From positions 120,052-184,051 of the forward strand of contig NZ_AWZU01000011.1 of the NCBI RefSeq assembly GCF_000472385.1: a stretch of DNA of 64,000 nt. Direction: 5' to 3'. The DNA comes from Bradyrhizobium sp. ARR65 (lineage in GTDB: Bacteria; Pseudomonadota; Alphaproteobacteria; Rhizobiales; Xanthobacteraceae). Positions 50,458-59,532 of the stretch are shown here, one piece after another. The translations under genes were made by a program, and so were the position numbers. The notes under the pieces were generated by a model. It saw nothing but the letters and a program-made list of their open reading frames with translations. It made no database searches and was not told the origin of the DNA. Position 1 is the stretch's first letter, and every line of letters begins with the position of its first letter.

Positions 50458-51489
50458 TTATTGCTTCGTTGCCCATTCCACGATCTCGACCGCAACACTC
50501 GAATTCCGCGCCTTCCAGGCGGCGATCGGGGCCGTCGCGGCCTGCCGCAGCGTGGCAATGAGGGCCGCGGGTGCCGGCTCTGCGACGCTGACGCCGTTGG
50601 CCCGCATCCGCGCATAGTTTTCGCTGCTTCTGTTCACGAGCAGGTCGAACTGGCTCTGCTCGGTCTCGGCGGCGGCTGCCTCCACCTCGCCCTTGAGCGT
50701 ATCCGGGAGCGCCTCAAAATCCGCTGTCCGCACGAAGGCAAGCGAGACCGGCATGGCATAATTGATCGCGGTAAAATGCGGCAGATAGTCCCAGAGCTTG
50801 CGTCCGGCGCCGCCGTCGCCGGAGGTGAGGAAGGCATTGAGCCGGTGCTCCTTCAATCCCGCGATCGCCTCGTTCAAGGGGAGGAATTCAGCGCTTGCGC
50901 CGGCCGCGCGCATCACAGCTGTCGAGCTGTCGTCGTAGGTACGCAGCTTGAGGTGAGCCAAGTCGTCATGGACGAGCAGCGGCTGCTCCGACCACAGGCC
51001 GGTCGCCGGCCAGATCGTGAGATAGAGCAGTTTCAGGCCCTGCGTCCGCAGCGCCTGTTCGTAAAGCGGCCGCGCCCGCCTGTTGACGGTGCGGGCAACG
51101 TCGGCCGATTGCACCACGAAGGGCAGAGTCGGCAGGCCGAACACTGCATCGAGACGCGTGAGCGCGCCGGCAAAGGCGTCGCCGCCGCTGATCAGTCCTT
51201 CCTTGGCGGCGCGCGGCATGTCGCCCGAAGTGATCCTGGCCTCGTTATCGAAAGCGATGGTTACGCTGAGGGCACCGCCGGTGCGCGCCGAGACAAGCCG
51301 CGCGAAGGTTGCCAGCCCGGTGCCCGAAATGTTGTTTTGGGGATATTCCGTCACCATCCGCCATGTCGCCTGCGCCAGCGCCGGGGTCGCAAATGACGTC
51401 ACAGCGACGGCGATCAGAACCGCGCAAGCGAGGATCAGTTTGTCAGGGAGCGACAGGGTCTTTGGGCGCGAAGAGACGAATCGTTGCAT
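50458..51489 (-). CDS. TRAP transporter solute-binding protein, DctP type
   Basis: A 343-residue periplasmic protein with signal peptide (ILACAVLIAVAVTSFATPALA, cleaved at LAQA). The DctP fold shows TWRMVTEYPQNN, ITSGDMPRAAKEGLISGGDAFAGA, FVVQSADVA and the ligand-side Arg in KLRTYDDSSTAVMRAAGA. It would present a carboxylate to membrane subunits DctQ and DctM, not found nearby. The ATG at 51489 starts the signal peptide; longer frames upstream are shadows. Ligand unknown. Confidence 0.9.
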   Translation of the reverse strand: MQRFVSSRPKTLSLPDKLILACAVLIAVAVTSFATPALAQATWRMVTEYPQNNISGTGLATFARLVSARTGGALSVTIAFDNEARITSGDMPRAAKEGLISGGDAFAGALTRLDAVFGLPTLPFVVQSADVARTVNRRARPLYEQALRTQGLKLLYLTIWPATGLWSEQPLLVHDDLAHLKLRTYDDSSTAVMRAAGASAEFLPLNEAIAGLKEHRLNAFLTSGDGGAGRKLWDYLPHFTAINYAMPVSLAFVRTADFEALPDTLKGEVEAAAAETEQSQFDLLVNRSSENYARMRANGVSVAEPAPAALIATLRQAATAPIAAWKARNSSVAVEIVEWATKQ

Positions 51490-51792
51490 GCCATCGCTGC
51501 GAGGCTGGAGAAAGTGCCTCACAATCGAGCGTATCGTCGCCTCAACGTCAACGGCGAGAAAGCGGCTTAGGCGTAAGATTCCGCATCGCGCTTTCAGACC
51601 GCGGGATAAGGCAATGTCACGGGCGCGATGATCTGCTTGAGGCGGATCAACACGGCTGCGGGGCATTTCTCCCGAGCCTTCACAAGAGCTTGGAGGGCGG
51701 CGTCGCGGCTTGCGTTCGCGACGAATTGCCACGATCTTTTTTCAAAAGACGGACCGGTGCGTCCTTCTGTCGAGCGTCCCGAGGGAACAAGC
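51490..51792. other. Divergent intergenic region, no gene seen
   Basis: About 300 bases between the divergent TRAP binding protein and lytic transglycosylase genes. No promoter, repeat or hairpin was recognised with confidence. Confidence 0.4.
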
Positions 51793-52779
51793 ATGCGTCT
51801 GCGGGCTTCTGTCGGCATGCGTGCCGTCTTCTCCCTTGCCGTGATCGCGCTCTTGGCGCTGACCAACACCGCATCGGCGGACGACACGCCGGCCAAGACC
51901 GGCATCGCAACGCCGAGCGTCGAGGAATTGGCCATTCCTAAGCAGCCGCCGAAGTCCGGCGAGGCCGACAGCAGTACCCGGGAAGCGATCTGCCTGATGG
52001 TGGAATCGGCGGCTCGCGCCAACGACCTGCCGCTCGAATTTTTCGCCCGCGTGATTTGGCAGGAGAGCCGTTTTCAGTCGGACGCGGTCGGCCCTGTGAC
52101 GCGCAATGGCCAGCGCGCGCAAGGCATCGCCCAGTTCATGCCGGGTACGGCCAGCGAGCGGCGGCTGCTCGATCCCTTCGATCCGGTGCAGGCGTTGCCG
52201 AAATCCGCGGAATTCTTGGCAGAGCTGCGCAATCAATTCGGTAATCTCGGACTGGCTGCAGCCGCCTACAATGCCGGTCCGCGCCGGGTGCAGGAATGGC
52301 TTGCGGGGCAAGGCCCCATGCCGGAGCAAACCCGCAACTATGTTGTGGCGATTACGGGGTCGACGGTGGACGAATGGGCCGCGGCGGGCAAGGGCGCCAA
52401 GATGCCGCCGAGCAGCCCCATGACGTCGTGCCGTGAGTTGATGGCGCTGTTGAAACGCGCGCCCAATCCATTCGTCACTCAGCTCGAGCATCATGTGCAG
52501 CTCGCGGCCGCGAAGCTCTGGGGCGTGCAGCTCGCCGCCGGCTTTGATCGCGACAAGGCGCTGGCAATGTATGCCCGCGCGATCAAAGGGCTTGGTTCGA
52601 TCATCGGCGATCGGGACCCGAGCATTCTCTCTTCCGTCATGCGCAACCGCGGCACGCGACCATTCTATCAAGTGCGGATCGGTGCTGATACTCGGCCCGA
52701 AGCGGACGATCTCTGTAACCGCATCCGCCGCGCCGGCGGCGCTTGCTTTGTGCTGCGGAATATGGGGGTAAGGGGTTAG
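51793..52779 (+). CDS. Lytic transglycosylase (SLT) with C-terminal SPOR-like domain
   Basis: A 328-residue exported enzyme. Signal peptide GMRAVFSLAVIALLALTNTASA; SLT domain with catalytic Glu in FFARVIWQESRFQSDAVGP, GIAQFMPGTASERRL and AAAAYNAGPRRVQEWLAG. The tail FYQVRIGADTRPEADDLC...GGACFVLRN resembles a SPOR domain that targets the enzyme to septal glycan. GAGGGAAC precedes the ATG at 51793. It cleaves the MurNAc-GlcNAc bond of peptidoglycan. Confidence 0.9.
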   Translation: MRLRASVGMRAVFSLAVIALLALTNTASADDTPAKTGIATPSVEELAIPKQPPKSGEADSSTREAICLMVESAARANDLPLEFFARVIWQESRFQSDAVGPVTRNGQRAQGIAQFMPGTASERRLLDPFDPVQALPKSAEFLAELRNQFGNLGLAAAAYNAGPRRVQEWLAGQGPMPEQTRNYVVAITGSTVDEWAAAGKGAKMPPSSPMTSCRELMALLKRAPNPFVTQLEHHVQLAAAKLWGVQLAAGFDRDKALAMYARAIKGLGSIIGDRDPSILSSVMRNRGTRPFYQVRIGADTRPEADDLCNRIRRAGGACFVLRNMGVRG

Positions 52780-52870
52780 AACCGTAGGCTCGCCATCCGC
52801 AGGTTGAGGTGCCGCAATTGCGGCGCGGCGATAATTCGCTAGACTCGCGGCCAACTCGCAGGACGGACAC

Positions 52871-53362
52871 ATGGTACGAGAGAATGAACTTCGTGAAGGC
52901 GAGGTCGCGGTCGAGATGCCGCAGACCGTGGACGCCGGTCTTGTCTTCATCGGCCGCATCCGCACGCCCTGGACCTCGCGGCTGGAGACGCCCCGCCAGG
53001 GTCGCCATGACGGGCCGATTTGCCGGCTGGAGATCTTCGAGCCCTGGGTGCCCGCGATCAAGGGCGTCGATTTCTACAGCAACCTCGAAGTGATCTACTG
53101 GCTCGACAAGTCGCGGCGCGACCTGGTGCTGCAGAGTCCGAAAAACAACAGGGCGACTCGCGGTACCTTCTCGCTGCGCTCGCCGGTGCGCCCCAACCCG
53201 ATCGGGACGTCCATCGTCAAGCTTGAGGGCGTGGAGGGTAATACGATCCTCGTGCGTGGCCTCGATTGTCTCGACGGCACGCCGTTACTCGACGTCAAGC
53301 CGGACCGCTGCGAGTTCACGCCGCTGGCCCAGCCCCAGCCGGGAGATTTTCAGACGGGATAG
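52871..53362 (+). CDS. trmO: tRNA t6A37 N6-methyltransferase TrmO
   Basis: A 163-residue cytoplasmic SAM-dependent methyltransferase of the TsaA/UPF0066 fold, making m6t6A37 in tRNA. Family motifs: FIGRIRTPWTSRLETPRQG, then RLEIFEPWVPAIKGVDFYSN, IYWLDKSRR, GTFSLRSPVRPNPIGTSIVK and PLLDVKPDRCEF. Length matches. The ATG at 52871 opens the conserved region after a short polar segment. Confidence 0.9.
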   Translation: MVRENELREGEVAVEMPQTVDAGLVFIGRIRTPWTSRLETPRQGRHDGPICRLEIFEPWVPAIKGVDFYSNLEVIYWLDKSRRDLVLQSPKNNRATRGTFSLRSPVRPNPIGTSIVKLEGVEGNTILVRGLDCLDGTPLLDVKPDRCEFTPLAQPQPGDFQTG

Positions 53363-53367
53363 CCCGG

Positions 53368-53450
53368 CCGTCGTTGCGAGCGAAGCGAAGCAATTCAAAG
53401 CCACTCAAGGGCTCTGGAAAGCTTCGTCGCCTGCGCTCCTCGCAATGACG
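53368..53450. repeat. Palindromic intergenic repeat
   Basis: Starts CCGTCGTTGCGAGCGAAGCG and ends CCTCGCAATGACG, so the ends are imperfect reverse complements. Same family as 58149-58232 and 61895-61972. Confidence 0.7.
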
Positions 53451-53461
53451 AGTGGGGAGAC

Positions 53462-53890
53462 CTACACTCCCTTCAACGCCGCAATCAGTTTGGCGGCGTG
53501 GTCCTCCAGCACCTTGACATCTTCCCTGCGGCTTGCGGGCGGTAGCAGCGCTATGCCCTCTTGGCGGGGCATCACGTGCACATGCAGGTGAAACACCACT
53601 TGACCGCCCGCCGCCTCGTTGAACTGCTGAATGGTGAGGCCATCGGCATTGAACGCGGTCTTCGCCGCACGCGCGATGATGCGCGTTGCGCGCGCCACGT
53701 GCAGATAGTCCTCCTCGTTGATATCGAGGATATTGCGGGCAGGGGCCTTGGGAATCACCAGCGTGTGGCCGGGCGCGCGCGGCATGATGTCGAGGAAGGC
53801 GAGCACATGCTCGTTCTCATAGACCTTATGGCAGGGAAATTCGCCACGCAAAATTTTTGCGAAGACGTTGTTGTTGTCATAGGCGATCAT
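53462..53890 (-). CDS. HIT family hydrolase
   Basis: A 142-residue histidine-triad protein with FAKILRGEFPCHKVYENEHV, FLDIMPRAPGHTLVIPK and the catalytic triad HLHVHVMPR. Family members hydrolyse adenosine 5'-phosphoramidate or similar nucleotides. The ATG at 53890 is the family start; the longer frame to 53944 is unconserved. Lies downstream of the divergent repeat. Confidence 0.92.
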   Translation of the reverse strand: MIAYDNNNVFAKILRGEFPCHKVYENEHVLAFLDIMPRAPGHTLVIPKAPARNILDINEEDYLHVARATRIIARAAKTAFNADGLTIQQFNEAAGGQVVFHLHVHVMPRQEGIALLPPASRREDVKVLEDHAAKLIAALKGV

Positions 53891-53940
53891 GGCGGCTCCC
53901 GAACAAATTTGGCGCAATTTCGCCGCGCGTGCGCGCGTGG

Positions 53941-55185
53941 TCAAGGCGCTTCGTCGGCCTTTCGAAATGGTGCGGCTTCGGCAAGCTCGCGGCCGGCCTC
54001 GGCCACATAGGCGCGCTCGCGCTTGAGGTAGTCGGCGATCGCCCGCCGCAAGCCAGGATCGGCGATATAATGCGCGGAATAGGTGGTCTGCGGCAGGTAG
54101 CCGCGCGCGAGCTTGTGCTCGCCCTGCGCGCCCGCCTCAACCACCTTGAGGCGATGTTTGATCGCAAATTCCATCGCCTGATAGTAGCAAACCTCGAAGT
54201 GCAGAAACGGGTGATGCTCGATCGCGCCCCAGTGACGACCGAACAGCGTGTCCGAGCCGATAAAGTTGATCGCGCCTGCGATCCAGCGATGGTTGCGCCG
54301 TGCCATCACCAGGAGCACGTCGCTCGCCATGCTCTCGCCGATCAGCGAATAGAATGCACGGGTCAGGTACGGCCGGCCCCATTTGCGCGAGCCGGTTTCC
54401 ATGTAGAACTCGAAAAAGGCGTCCCATGCATCCTCGGTGATGTCGGAGCCCGTGAGCCAATGAATGGTGATGCCGGCTGCGAGCGCATCGCGGCGCTCGC
54501 GCTTGATCGCCTTGCGGTGGCGCGAATTAAGGGTGGCGAGGAAATCGTCGAAGGTTGCAAAGCCCTGATTGTGCCAGTGGAACTGCTGGTCGGTACGCTG
54601 CAAGAAGCCATGCTTGGCGAGAAGCTTCCATTCTGCTTCCGGCGCGAAGGTGACATGCGCCGACGAGGCCTTGCTGACGCCGGTGAGCGCGATCAACCCG
54701 CTCGCAAGAGCCGATGCGATCTGCTCGCGATTCACGTGGTCGCGGATCAGAAGGCGCGGGCCGGTCGCCGGCGTGAAGGGAACTGACGCCTGCAGTTTCG
54801 GGTAATAACGCCCGCCGGCGCGCTCATAGGCGTCCGCCCAGCCGCGGTCGAAGACATACTCGCCCTGCGAATGCGATTTCAGATAGCACGGCACAATGCC
54901 GGCAATGGTGCCATCGATTTTCGCCAAAAGATGCCGCGCCGCCCAGCCGGTTCGCACCGTCGCCGAGCCGGAGGCCTCCAACGCCGAGAAAAATGCGTGC
55001 GAAACAAAGGGGTTGTAAGAGGCTTTTGTCTCCACGCAGGAGCCGGCTGCGCCGCCATCCAAATCCGCGGCAAGGCCACTTCCCCGGTTGCTTGGGGCTC
55101 GCGGATTGGCACACGCGTCCCACGCTTCAGCCGGAACATCGGCGACGGAGGGAACTGCTTCGAGGGTGATTTCGGAAGACGCCAT
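53941..55185 (-). CDS. GNAT/DUF482 (FemAB-like) family protein
   Basis: A 414-residue protein with the peptidoglycan-transferase-like DUF482 pattern: NPFVSHAFFSALEASG, ARHLLAKIDGTIAGIVPCYL, YPKLQASVPFTPATGPRLL and ARRNHRWIAGAINFIGSDT, plus the H-x-G-(A/E)-QGEHKLARGYLP segment. It is an acyltransferase-like fold of two GNAT domains; the donor and acceptor are not known. ATG at 55185. It follows HIT by 50 bases in the same orientation, so probably the two share a transcript. Confidence 0.88.
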   Translation of the reverse strand: MASSEITLEAVPSVADVPAEAWDACANPRAPSNRGSGLAADLDGGAAGSCVETKASYNPFVSHAFFSALEASGSATVRTGWAARHLLAKIDGTIAGIVPCYLKSHSQGEYVFDRGWADAYERAGGRYYPKLQASVPFTPATGPRLLIRDHVNREQIASALASGLIALTGVSKASSAHVTFAPEAEWKLLAKHGFLQRTDQQFHWHNQGFATFDDFLATLNSRHRKAIKRERRDALAAGITIHWLTGSDITEDAWDAFFEFYMETGSRKWGRPYLTRAFYSLIGESMASDVLLVMARRNHRWIAGAINFIGSDTLFGRHWGAIEHHPFLHFEVCYYQAMEFAIKHRLKVVEAGAQGEHKLARGYLPQTTYSAHYIADPGLRRAIADYLKRERAYVAEAGRELAEAAPFRKADEAP

Positions 55186-55239
55186 CTGCCCTGAAGATCG
55201 TGCATCGCAGCAGGGACTTCAAGAGGTGATCTTAGGGCA

Positions 55240-55354
55240 GTCATTCCGTGCGTCGAGCAAAACAGATGCACCGCCATTCCGGGATGGTCCGAAGGACCAG
55301 ACCCGGAATCTCGAGATTCCGGGTTCGGTGCTGCGCACCGCCCCAGAATGACGA
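55240..55354. repeat. Palindromic intergenic repeat with a perfect 22-base palindrome
   Basis: Bounded by GTCATTCC and GAATGACG. Positions 55302-55323 are a perfect self-complementary 22-mer (CCCGGAATCTC and its complement), followed by a CGGTGC/GCACCG hairpin. It resembles dispersed Rhizobiales RPE elements. Confidence 0.65.
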
Positions 55355-55362
55355 CGGCCGGC

Positions 55363-56109
55363 TTACGGCACAAATCCCTCGAATATCATCTGATCCGCAT
55401 AGCGCCCGGCACGAGCGCGCTGCTCGGGGGTGCGTACGGTCCAGGTCAACAACGGGCAGCCGAAGATATTGCGGGCGAGCCAGGGCGCTGCCGCAGGCAG
55501 CTCGTTGACGTAATAGGCGACGAAATCCGGCTGCGTCCGAAAGTAATGGCGCAGATGCGTCATGTCGCGCCGCTGCGTGGGCGAGGCTTCCGGCCAATCC
55601 TCTTCGGTGTAGTGTCGCTCGGCAACGATGCCGCGCGGACGCGAGGGGATCAGTTCGCGCAACGCCATCACCTGATCGGGATCGAACGACATCCCGACCG
55701 CCGGACCATCATAGGAGGACAGCACCTGCGCCATGCGCGTCACGAGCTTGCGGTCGCCATCGAAATGGCTCTTGACCTCGATGACCAGCGGCACGCGGCC
55801 GGCGACCAGCTCGCAGAGTTCGGCGAGCGTCATCATGGGCTCGGAGGTCGCCTTGAAGCGCACCGCCTTTAGTTCCGCGGCGGTCTTGTCGCGCAGGCGG
55901 CCGCTGCTCTCGGTGAGACGGCCCAGCACATCATCGTGGTGCACCATGGCTTCGCCATCGGCGCTGAGCTGGATGTCGCATTCGATGGCGAAATTGCCGG
56001 CGATCGCGCCACGCGCCGCCGCCGGCATATTCTCGATGGCGCCGCGCGCCCCGTCGTGCAGGCCGCGATGGGCGATCGGCCGCGCCGTCAGCCAATCCGG
56101 TGCGCGCAA
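55363..56109 (-). CDS. Glycerophosphodiester phosphodiesterase family protein
   Basis: A 248-residue TIM-barrel enzyme releasing glycerol-3-phosphate from lipid headgroups. PIAHRGLHDGARGAIENMP (catalytic His and Glu), FAIECDIQLSADGEAMVHHD and IVIEVKSHFDGD carry the metal-binding motifs. The TTG at 56109 is the start, with GAGGA 8 bases upstream. It lies 15 bases after the RidA gene on the same strand, so they form an operon. No signal peptide, so cytoplasmic. Confidence 0.92.
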   Translation of the reverse strand: MRAPDWLTARPIAHRGLHDGARGAIENMPAAARGAIAGNFAIECDIQLSADGEAMVHHDDVLGRLTESSGRLRDKTAAELKAVRFKATSEPMMTLAELCELVAGRVPLVIEVKSHFDGDRKLVTRMAQVLSSYDGPAVGMSFDPDQVMALRELIPSRPRGIVAERHYTEEDWPEASPTQRRDMTHLRHYFRTQPDFVAYYVNELPAAAPWLARNIFGCPLLTWTVRTPEQRARAGRYADQMIFEGFVP

Positions 56110-56124
56110 GACAGGCGTCCTCGA

Positions 56125-56592
56125 TCAGGCGACTTCGAAGAGGCCCTCAACCTCCACCGAAGCATCCGCGGGCAGCGCCGCCACGCCGACCGTGGTGCGA
56201 GCATGGCGGCCCTTGTCGCCGAACACCTCGACCATCAGGTCCGAAGCACCGTTGAGCACTTTGGGCCCCTCGAGGAAATCCGGCGCCGAGTTGACGAAGC
56301 CCCCGAGGCGGACCACCCGAACGACCTTGTCGAGATCGCCGACCGCGGCCTTGACCTGCGCGAGCAGGTTGATGGCGCAGCCGCGCGCGGCCGCGTTGCC
56401 CTGTTCGACCGTGACGCCGGCGCCGAGCTTGCCCTTGGCGATCAGCTTGCCGGTCGCATCGAAGCAGACCTGGCCGGAGACGAACAGGAGATTGCCGGTC
56501 CGGACAAAGCCGACATAGTTCGCCACGGGCGCGGCCGGTTGGGGCAGGGTGATGCCAAGGGATGCCAATTTCTGTTCGATCGTGCCCGCCAT
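56125..56592 (-). CDS. RidA family protein
   Basis: A 155-residue member of the YjgF/YER057c/UK114 family. Visible: VGFVRTGNLLFVSGQVCFDATGK, EQGNAAARGCAINLLAQVKAA and SAPDFLEGPKVLNGASDLMVE, with VGVAALPADASVEVEGLFEVA at the end. The catalytic Arg of true RidA (Arg105) is not clearly present in the expected position; the ARTTVGVAALP segment places R before TTVG, so a close relative rather than RidA itself is possible. ATG at 56592 has GAGGA. First gene of the GDPD operon. Confidence 0.88.
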   Translation of the reverse strand: MAGTIEQKLASLGITLPQPAAPVANYVGFVRTGNLLFVSGQVCFDATGKLIAKGKLGAGVTVEQGNAAARGCAINLLAQVKAAVGDLDKVVRVVRLGGFVNSAPDFLEGPKVLNGASDLMVEVFGDKGRHARTTVGVAALPADASVEVEGLFEVA

Positions 56593-56831
56593 GTGACGTC
56601 CTCGCTCTAGAAGGGTGCCCAAATTCCCGATCGGCCTCCGATCGGGCGCGGCCTTGTTTCGCCCATTGCGCCATGACATGCAAGCGGGCCTCGCGCGGCA
56701 GGCGCGGAGGACTTTTCTCTGGAAAAACAAGATTGTGCGCGGGAAAGGCGCACTTTTCCGTGAAGCGGCCCCAGTTGCGACGCAATGGACCGGTGATAAG
56801 CTTTGCGAATCTCTCCGCTCAAGGATCGGTC

Positions 56832-57686
56832 ATGACTCATACTTTCCGGACGTCGTTCGGTGCGCTGGCAATTGCGGCTCTAGCTTGCGGACCGGTGCAA
56901 GCCTGGGCGGCCGTGCCGTTTCTGCCGCATCAGGCGCTGTATGATCTGAGCCTTCTGAAGTCGCGCGGCTCCAACCCGATCAACAGCGCGCGCGGCCGTA
57001 TCCTTTATAATTTTTCCGGCAATGCCTGTGAGGGCTACACCTCGGATTTCCGGCAGGTCTCCGAACTGGAGATCGGCGAGGGCAAGATGATGCTGAGCGA
57101 CCTGCGCTCGAGCTCATGGGAGGATGGTGCGGGCAAGACCTATCGCTTCAATATCGAGACGCGGACCAATGATGGCGATCCAACCCCGGTCGACGGCATT
57201 GCCGAGCGCACTGGCGATCACATCACCGTCAAGCTGAAGCAGCCCGAGAACAAGACGTTCACGATCGACGGCGCGACCGTGTTTCCGACCGAGCAGATCA
57301 AGCGCATCATTGCTGCGGCCAAGGAAGGCAAGTCGCTGCTCGAGCTGACCGTCTACGACGGATCGGACAATGGCGAGAAGGTCTACAATACGCTGACCGT
57401 CATCGGGCAAGCGATCCCGGGCGACAAGGCGGTTGCTTCTCCGGATCCCTCCACTGAGAACGCCCAGATGAAGTCGCTGACGCGCTGGCCGGTTACGGTG
57501 AGCTATTACGACCGCGATGCCAAGAACAAGGAAGGCGAGCAGACGCCGGTCTATGCGATGTCCTTCGAGCTGTTCGAGAACGGTGTCTCGCGCGCACTGG
57601 TGCTCGACTACAATGATTTCGTCATCGCCGGCACGCTCGCAAAGTTCGACATCAAGGACGCCAAGGAGAGCAAGCCTTGTAATTGA
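56832..57686 (+). CDS. EipB-like envelope integrity protein (DUF1849)
   Basis: A 284-residue exported protein with signal peptide (FGALAIAALACGPVQAWA), then the DUF1849 beta-spiral core: YDLSLLKSRGSNPINSARGR, CEGYTSDFRQVSELEIGEGK and SRALVLDYNDFVIAGTLAKF. EipB in Brucella maintains the cell envelope and binds other proteins. The ATG at 56832 starts the signal. The two cysteines (NACEGY and the C-terminal KPCN) could pair in a disulfide, as in EipB. Confidence 0.9.
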   Translation: MTHTFRTSFGALAIAALACGPVQAWAAVPFLPHQALYDLSLLKSRGSNPINSARGRILYNFSGNACEGYTSDFRQVSELEIGEGKMMLSDLRSSSWEDGAGKTYRFNIETRTNDGDPTPVDGIAERTGDHITVKLKQPENKTFTIDGATVFPTEQIKRIIAAAKEGKSLLELTVYDGSDNGEKVYNTLTVIGQAIPGDKAVASPDPSTENAQMKSLTRWPVTVSYYDRDAKNKEGEQTPVYAMSFELFENGVSRALVLDYNDFVIAGTLAKFDIKDAKESKPCN

Positions 57687-57881
57687 GGCGAGCAGGCGCG
57701 TCACGCGCAGCCATTAAATACCCCGTTATGGTTTTCCAAATCTCGTGATCGTCGGACGCGCAAGGCTCGCGCGTCCTTGAATCAATGTGAGCCGCCGATC
57801 CCTTTAAACGGCCGCGCGCGTCTCTCATCTCCGTGGAGAAGCCACATAGCATTGGCTTCTCACAATCGATGGAGAGATAGA

Positions 57882-58133
57882 ATGGCCAAGCTGAAATTCC
57901 TGTCGGCAGCCGTGCTTGCTGCAGCTATGCTCGCTACTCCCGCCATGGCGCGGCAGCACCATGCGACGTCGAGGGCGGTCGCAGAGGATGCCTATGCCAG
58001 CGTCGGGCCCGTCGCGCCTTATGGTGCGTATTACACCGGGGGCTATCGTTGTGTCCCGGCGCCGCGCATCGGCGCATTTGCCAGCGCGCCCTGGACCAAC
58101 AGCACGCCTTGCGAGCCCGGGTCGTTCTATTGA
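57882..58133 (+). CDS. Small exported protein of unknown function, 83 residues
   Basis: Signal peptide FLSAAVLAAAMLATPAMARQ (cleavage near AMA/RQ), then a short His/Ala/Tyr-rich mature part with two cysteines (YRCVPAPRIGAFASAPW, TPCEPGSFY). GGAGAG precedes the ATG. Short secreted peptides with this AxxxPWxNxxPCxPxxxY end are common in Bradyrhizobium and unnamed. Location periplasm. Confidence 0.72.
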   Translation: MAKLKFLSAAVLAAAMLATPAMARQHHATSRAVAEDAYASVGPVAPYGAYYTGGYRCVPAPRIGAFASAPWTNSTPCEPGSFY

Positions 58134-58148
58134 TCCGCTGCGGGCAAG

Positions 58149-58232
58149 CCGTCATTACGACTGAACCGAGGCAATCCAGCGCCGCGTGAAGATTCTGGAT
58201 TGCTTCGTTCGGTTCACTCCTCGCAATGACGG
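58149..58232. repeat. Palindromic intergenic repeat
   Basis: Starts CCGTCATTACGACTGAACCG and ends GTTCACTCCTCGCAATGACGG, with GCAATCCAG and CTGGATTGC inside. The ends are imperfect reverse complements. Sister of the perfect copy at 61895-61972. Confidence 0.75.
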
Positions 58233-58242
58233 CTCTCGCGCT

Positions 58243-59532
58243 TCACCCCGCCTTTTCCGGCCCGCCATAGGCGATACCGCGGATTACCGCGCCTGCGCCG
58301 AATTTCTTGCGCAGATCATCCATCGCTCGTTCCGCATGCGCGGCGCGGCGGTCGAGCATGTCGCTGTCGTCGGCCTGCGATCCCGGCCGCAGCGCGCTGA
58401 CGCCGGCTCCCATCAGGCGGAAGGCGGTGCCATCGATTTCTTTCGCGAGGAGTTCGCGCGAGACCGCAAAAATCTTGGCGGCAAGCTGGGTCGGCGCGGA
58501 GATCGATTGCGAGCGCGTGCGCTGGCGGAAATCCGCGGTCTTCAGCTTCAGCGTGATGGTCGAGCCGGCTAGGCCCGCATTCTTCAGCCGCAGCGACACT
58601 TTTTCCGACAGCCGCCACAACAGCCTTTCCAGGGTGGCGAAATCGCGGATGTCGGATTCGAACGTGGTCTCGCTGGAAATCGTCTTGGCGCCGCGATCGG
58701 GCACGACCTTGCGATCGTCGATGCCGCGCGCCAGCCGCCACAGCCTGCGTCCATCGGACGGAAACTGCTTCATCAACTCGATCTCGTCGGCGCGCTGCAG
58801 ATCGGCGACGGTTCGAAAGCCGCCCCTGGCGAGCCTTTCCTGTGTTGCCGGCCCCACGCCGAAGATGAACCCGACCGGCTTGTCGGCCAATAGTGCACGC
58901 GCTTCCTCTTGGTCGAGCGCAGCAAACCCGCGGGGCTTGTCGAGATCGGACGCGACCTTGGCCAGGAATTTGTTGCAGGACAGCCCGACCGACACCGTGA
59001 TCCCGACGCCGCGCTCGACGTCGCGGGCAAAGCGCGCCAGCACCTTCGCCGGGATCATGCCGTGGACCCGCTGCGTGCCGGCGAGATCGAGAAAGGCCTC
59101 GTCGATCGAGAGCGGTTCCACCAAGGGCGTAAGCCGCAGCATCGCCTGGCGCACCTCGCGGCCGACCCGAACATATTTCGCCATGTCGGGTGGGATCACC
59201 ACCGCGCCGGGGCAGAGTTCCAGTGCCTTGAACATCGGCATCGCCGAGCGCACGCCATAGGTGCGCGCGATATAGCAGGCCGCCGAGACCACGCCGCGCT
59301 TTCCCCCGCCGATGATGACGGGCCTGTCCGCGATATCAGGGTTGTCGCGCTTTTCGACCGTGGCGTAGAACGCATCGCAGTCGATATGGGCGAGCGCCAG
59401 CGCGGGCAGTGCCCGATGACGGACGAGGCGGGGGGAACCGCATTCGCCGCAGCGCTTTACTCTCGCGTCCAGGTCGCCGAGGCAGTCCCGGCAGAAACAG
59501 GTCGGCCCCACCACTGGCGCGGGTTCGCTCAC
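58243..59532 (-). CDS. dinB: DNA polymerase IV (Y family) with N-terminal zinc ribbon
   Basis: A 429-residue translesion polymerase. Residues 10-40 carry CFCRDCLGDLDARVKRCGEC, four cysteines spaced like a zinc ribbon, an extension absent from E. coli DinB. The catalytic core follows: HIDCDAFYATVEKRDNPD (palm Asp), YIARTYGVRSAMPMFKA, PLSIDEAFLDLAG (palm Asp-Glu), then the little-finger region. The GTG at 59532 overlaps the DUF3572 stop (GTGA), so translation is coupled. Probably error-prone repair under DNA damage. Confidence 0.93.
   Translation of the reverse strand: MSEPAPVVGPTCFCRDCLGDLDARVKRCGECGSPRLVRHRALPALALAHIDCDAFYATVEKRDNPDIADRPVIIGGGKRGVVSAACYIARTYGVRSAMPMFKALELCPGAVVIPPDMAKYVRVGREVRQAMLRLTPLVEPLSIDEAFLDLAGTQRVHGMIPAKVLARFARDVERGVGITVSVGLSCNKFLAKVASDLDKPRGFAALDQEEARALLADKPVGFIFGVGPATQERLARGGFRTVADLQRADEIELMKQFPSDGRRLWRLARGIDDRKVVPDRGAKTISSETTFESDIRDFATLERLLWRLSEKVSLRLKNAGLAGSTITLKLKTADFRQRTRSQSISAPTQLAAKIFAVSRELLAKEIDGTAFRLMGAGVSALRPGSQADDSDMLDRRAAHAERAMDDLRKKFGAGAVIRGIAYGGPEKAG

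Noticed and set aside
53857..54786. Plus-strand 309-codon ORF opposite the GNAT gene
   Set aside because: Antisense to a recognisable DUF482 protein; no domain.
55240..55354. CRISPR-like repeat
   Set aside because: Only palindromic units without regular spacers; it matches RPE-type elements, not a CRISPR array.
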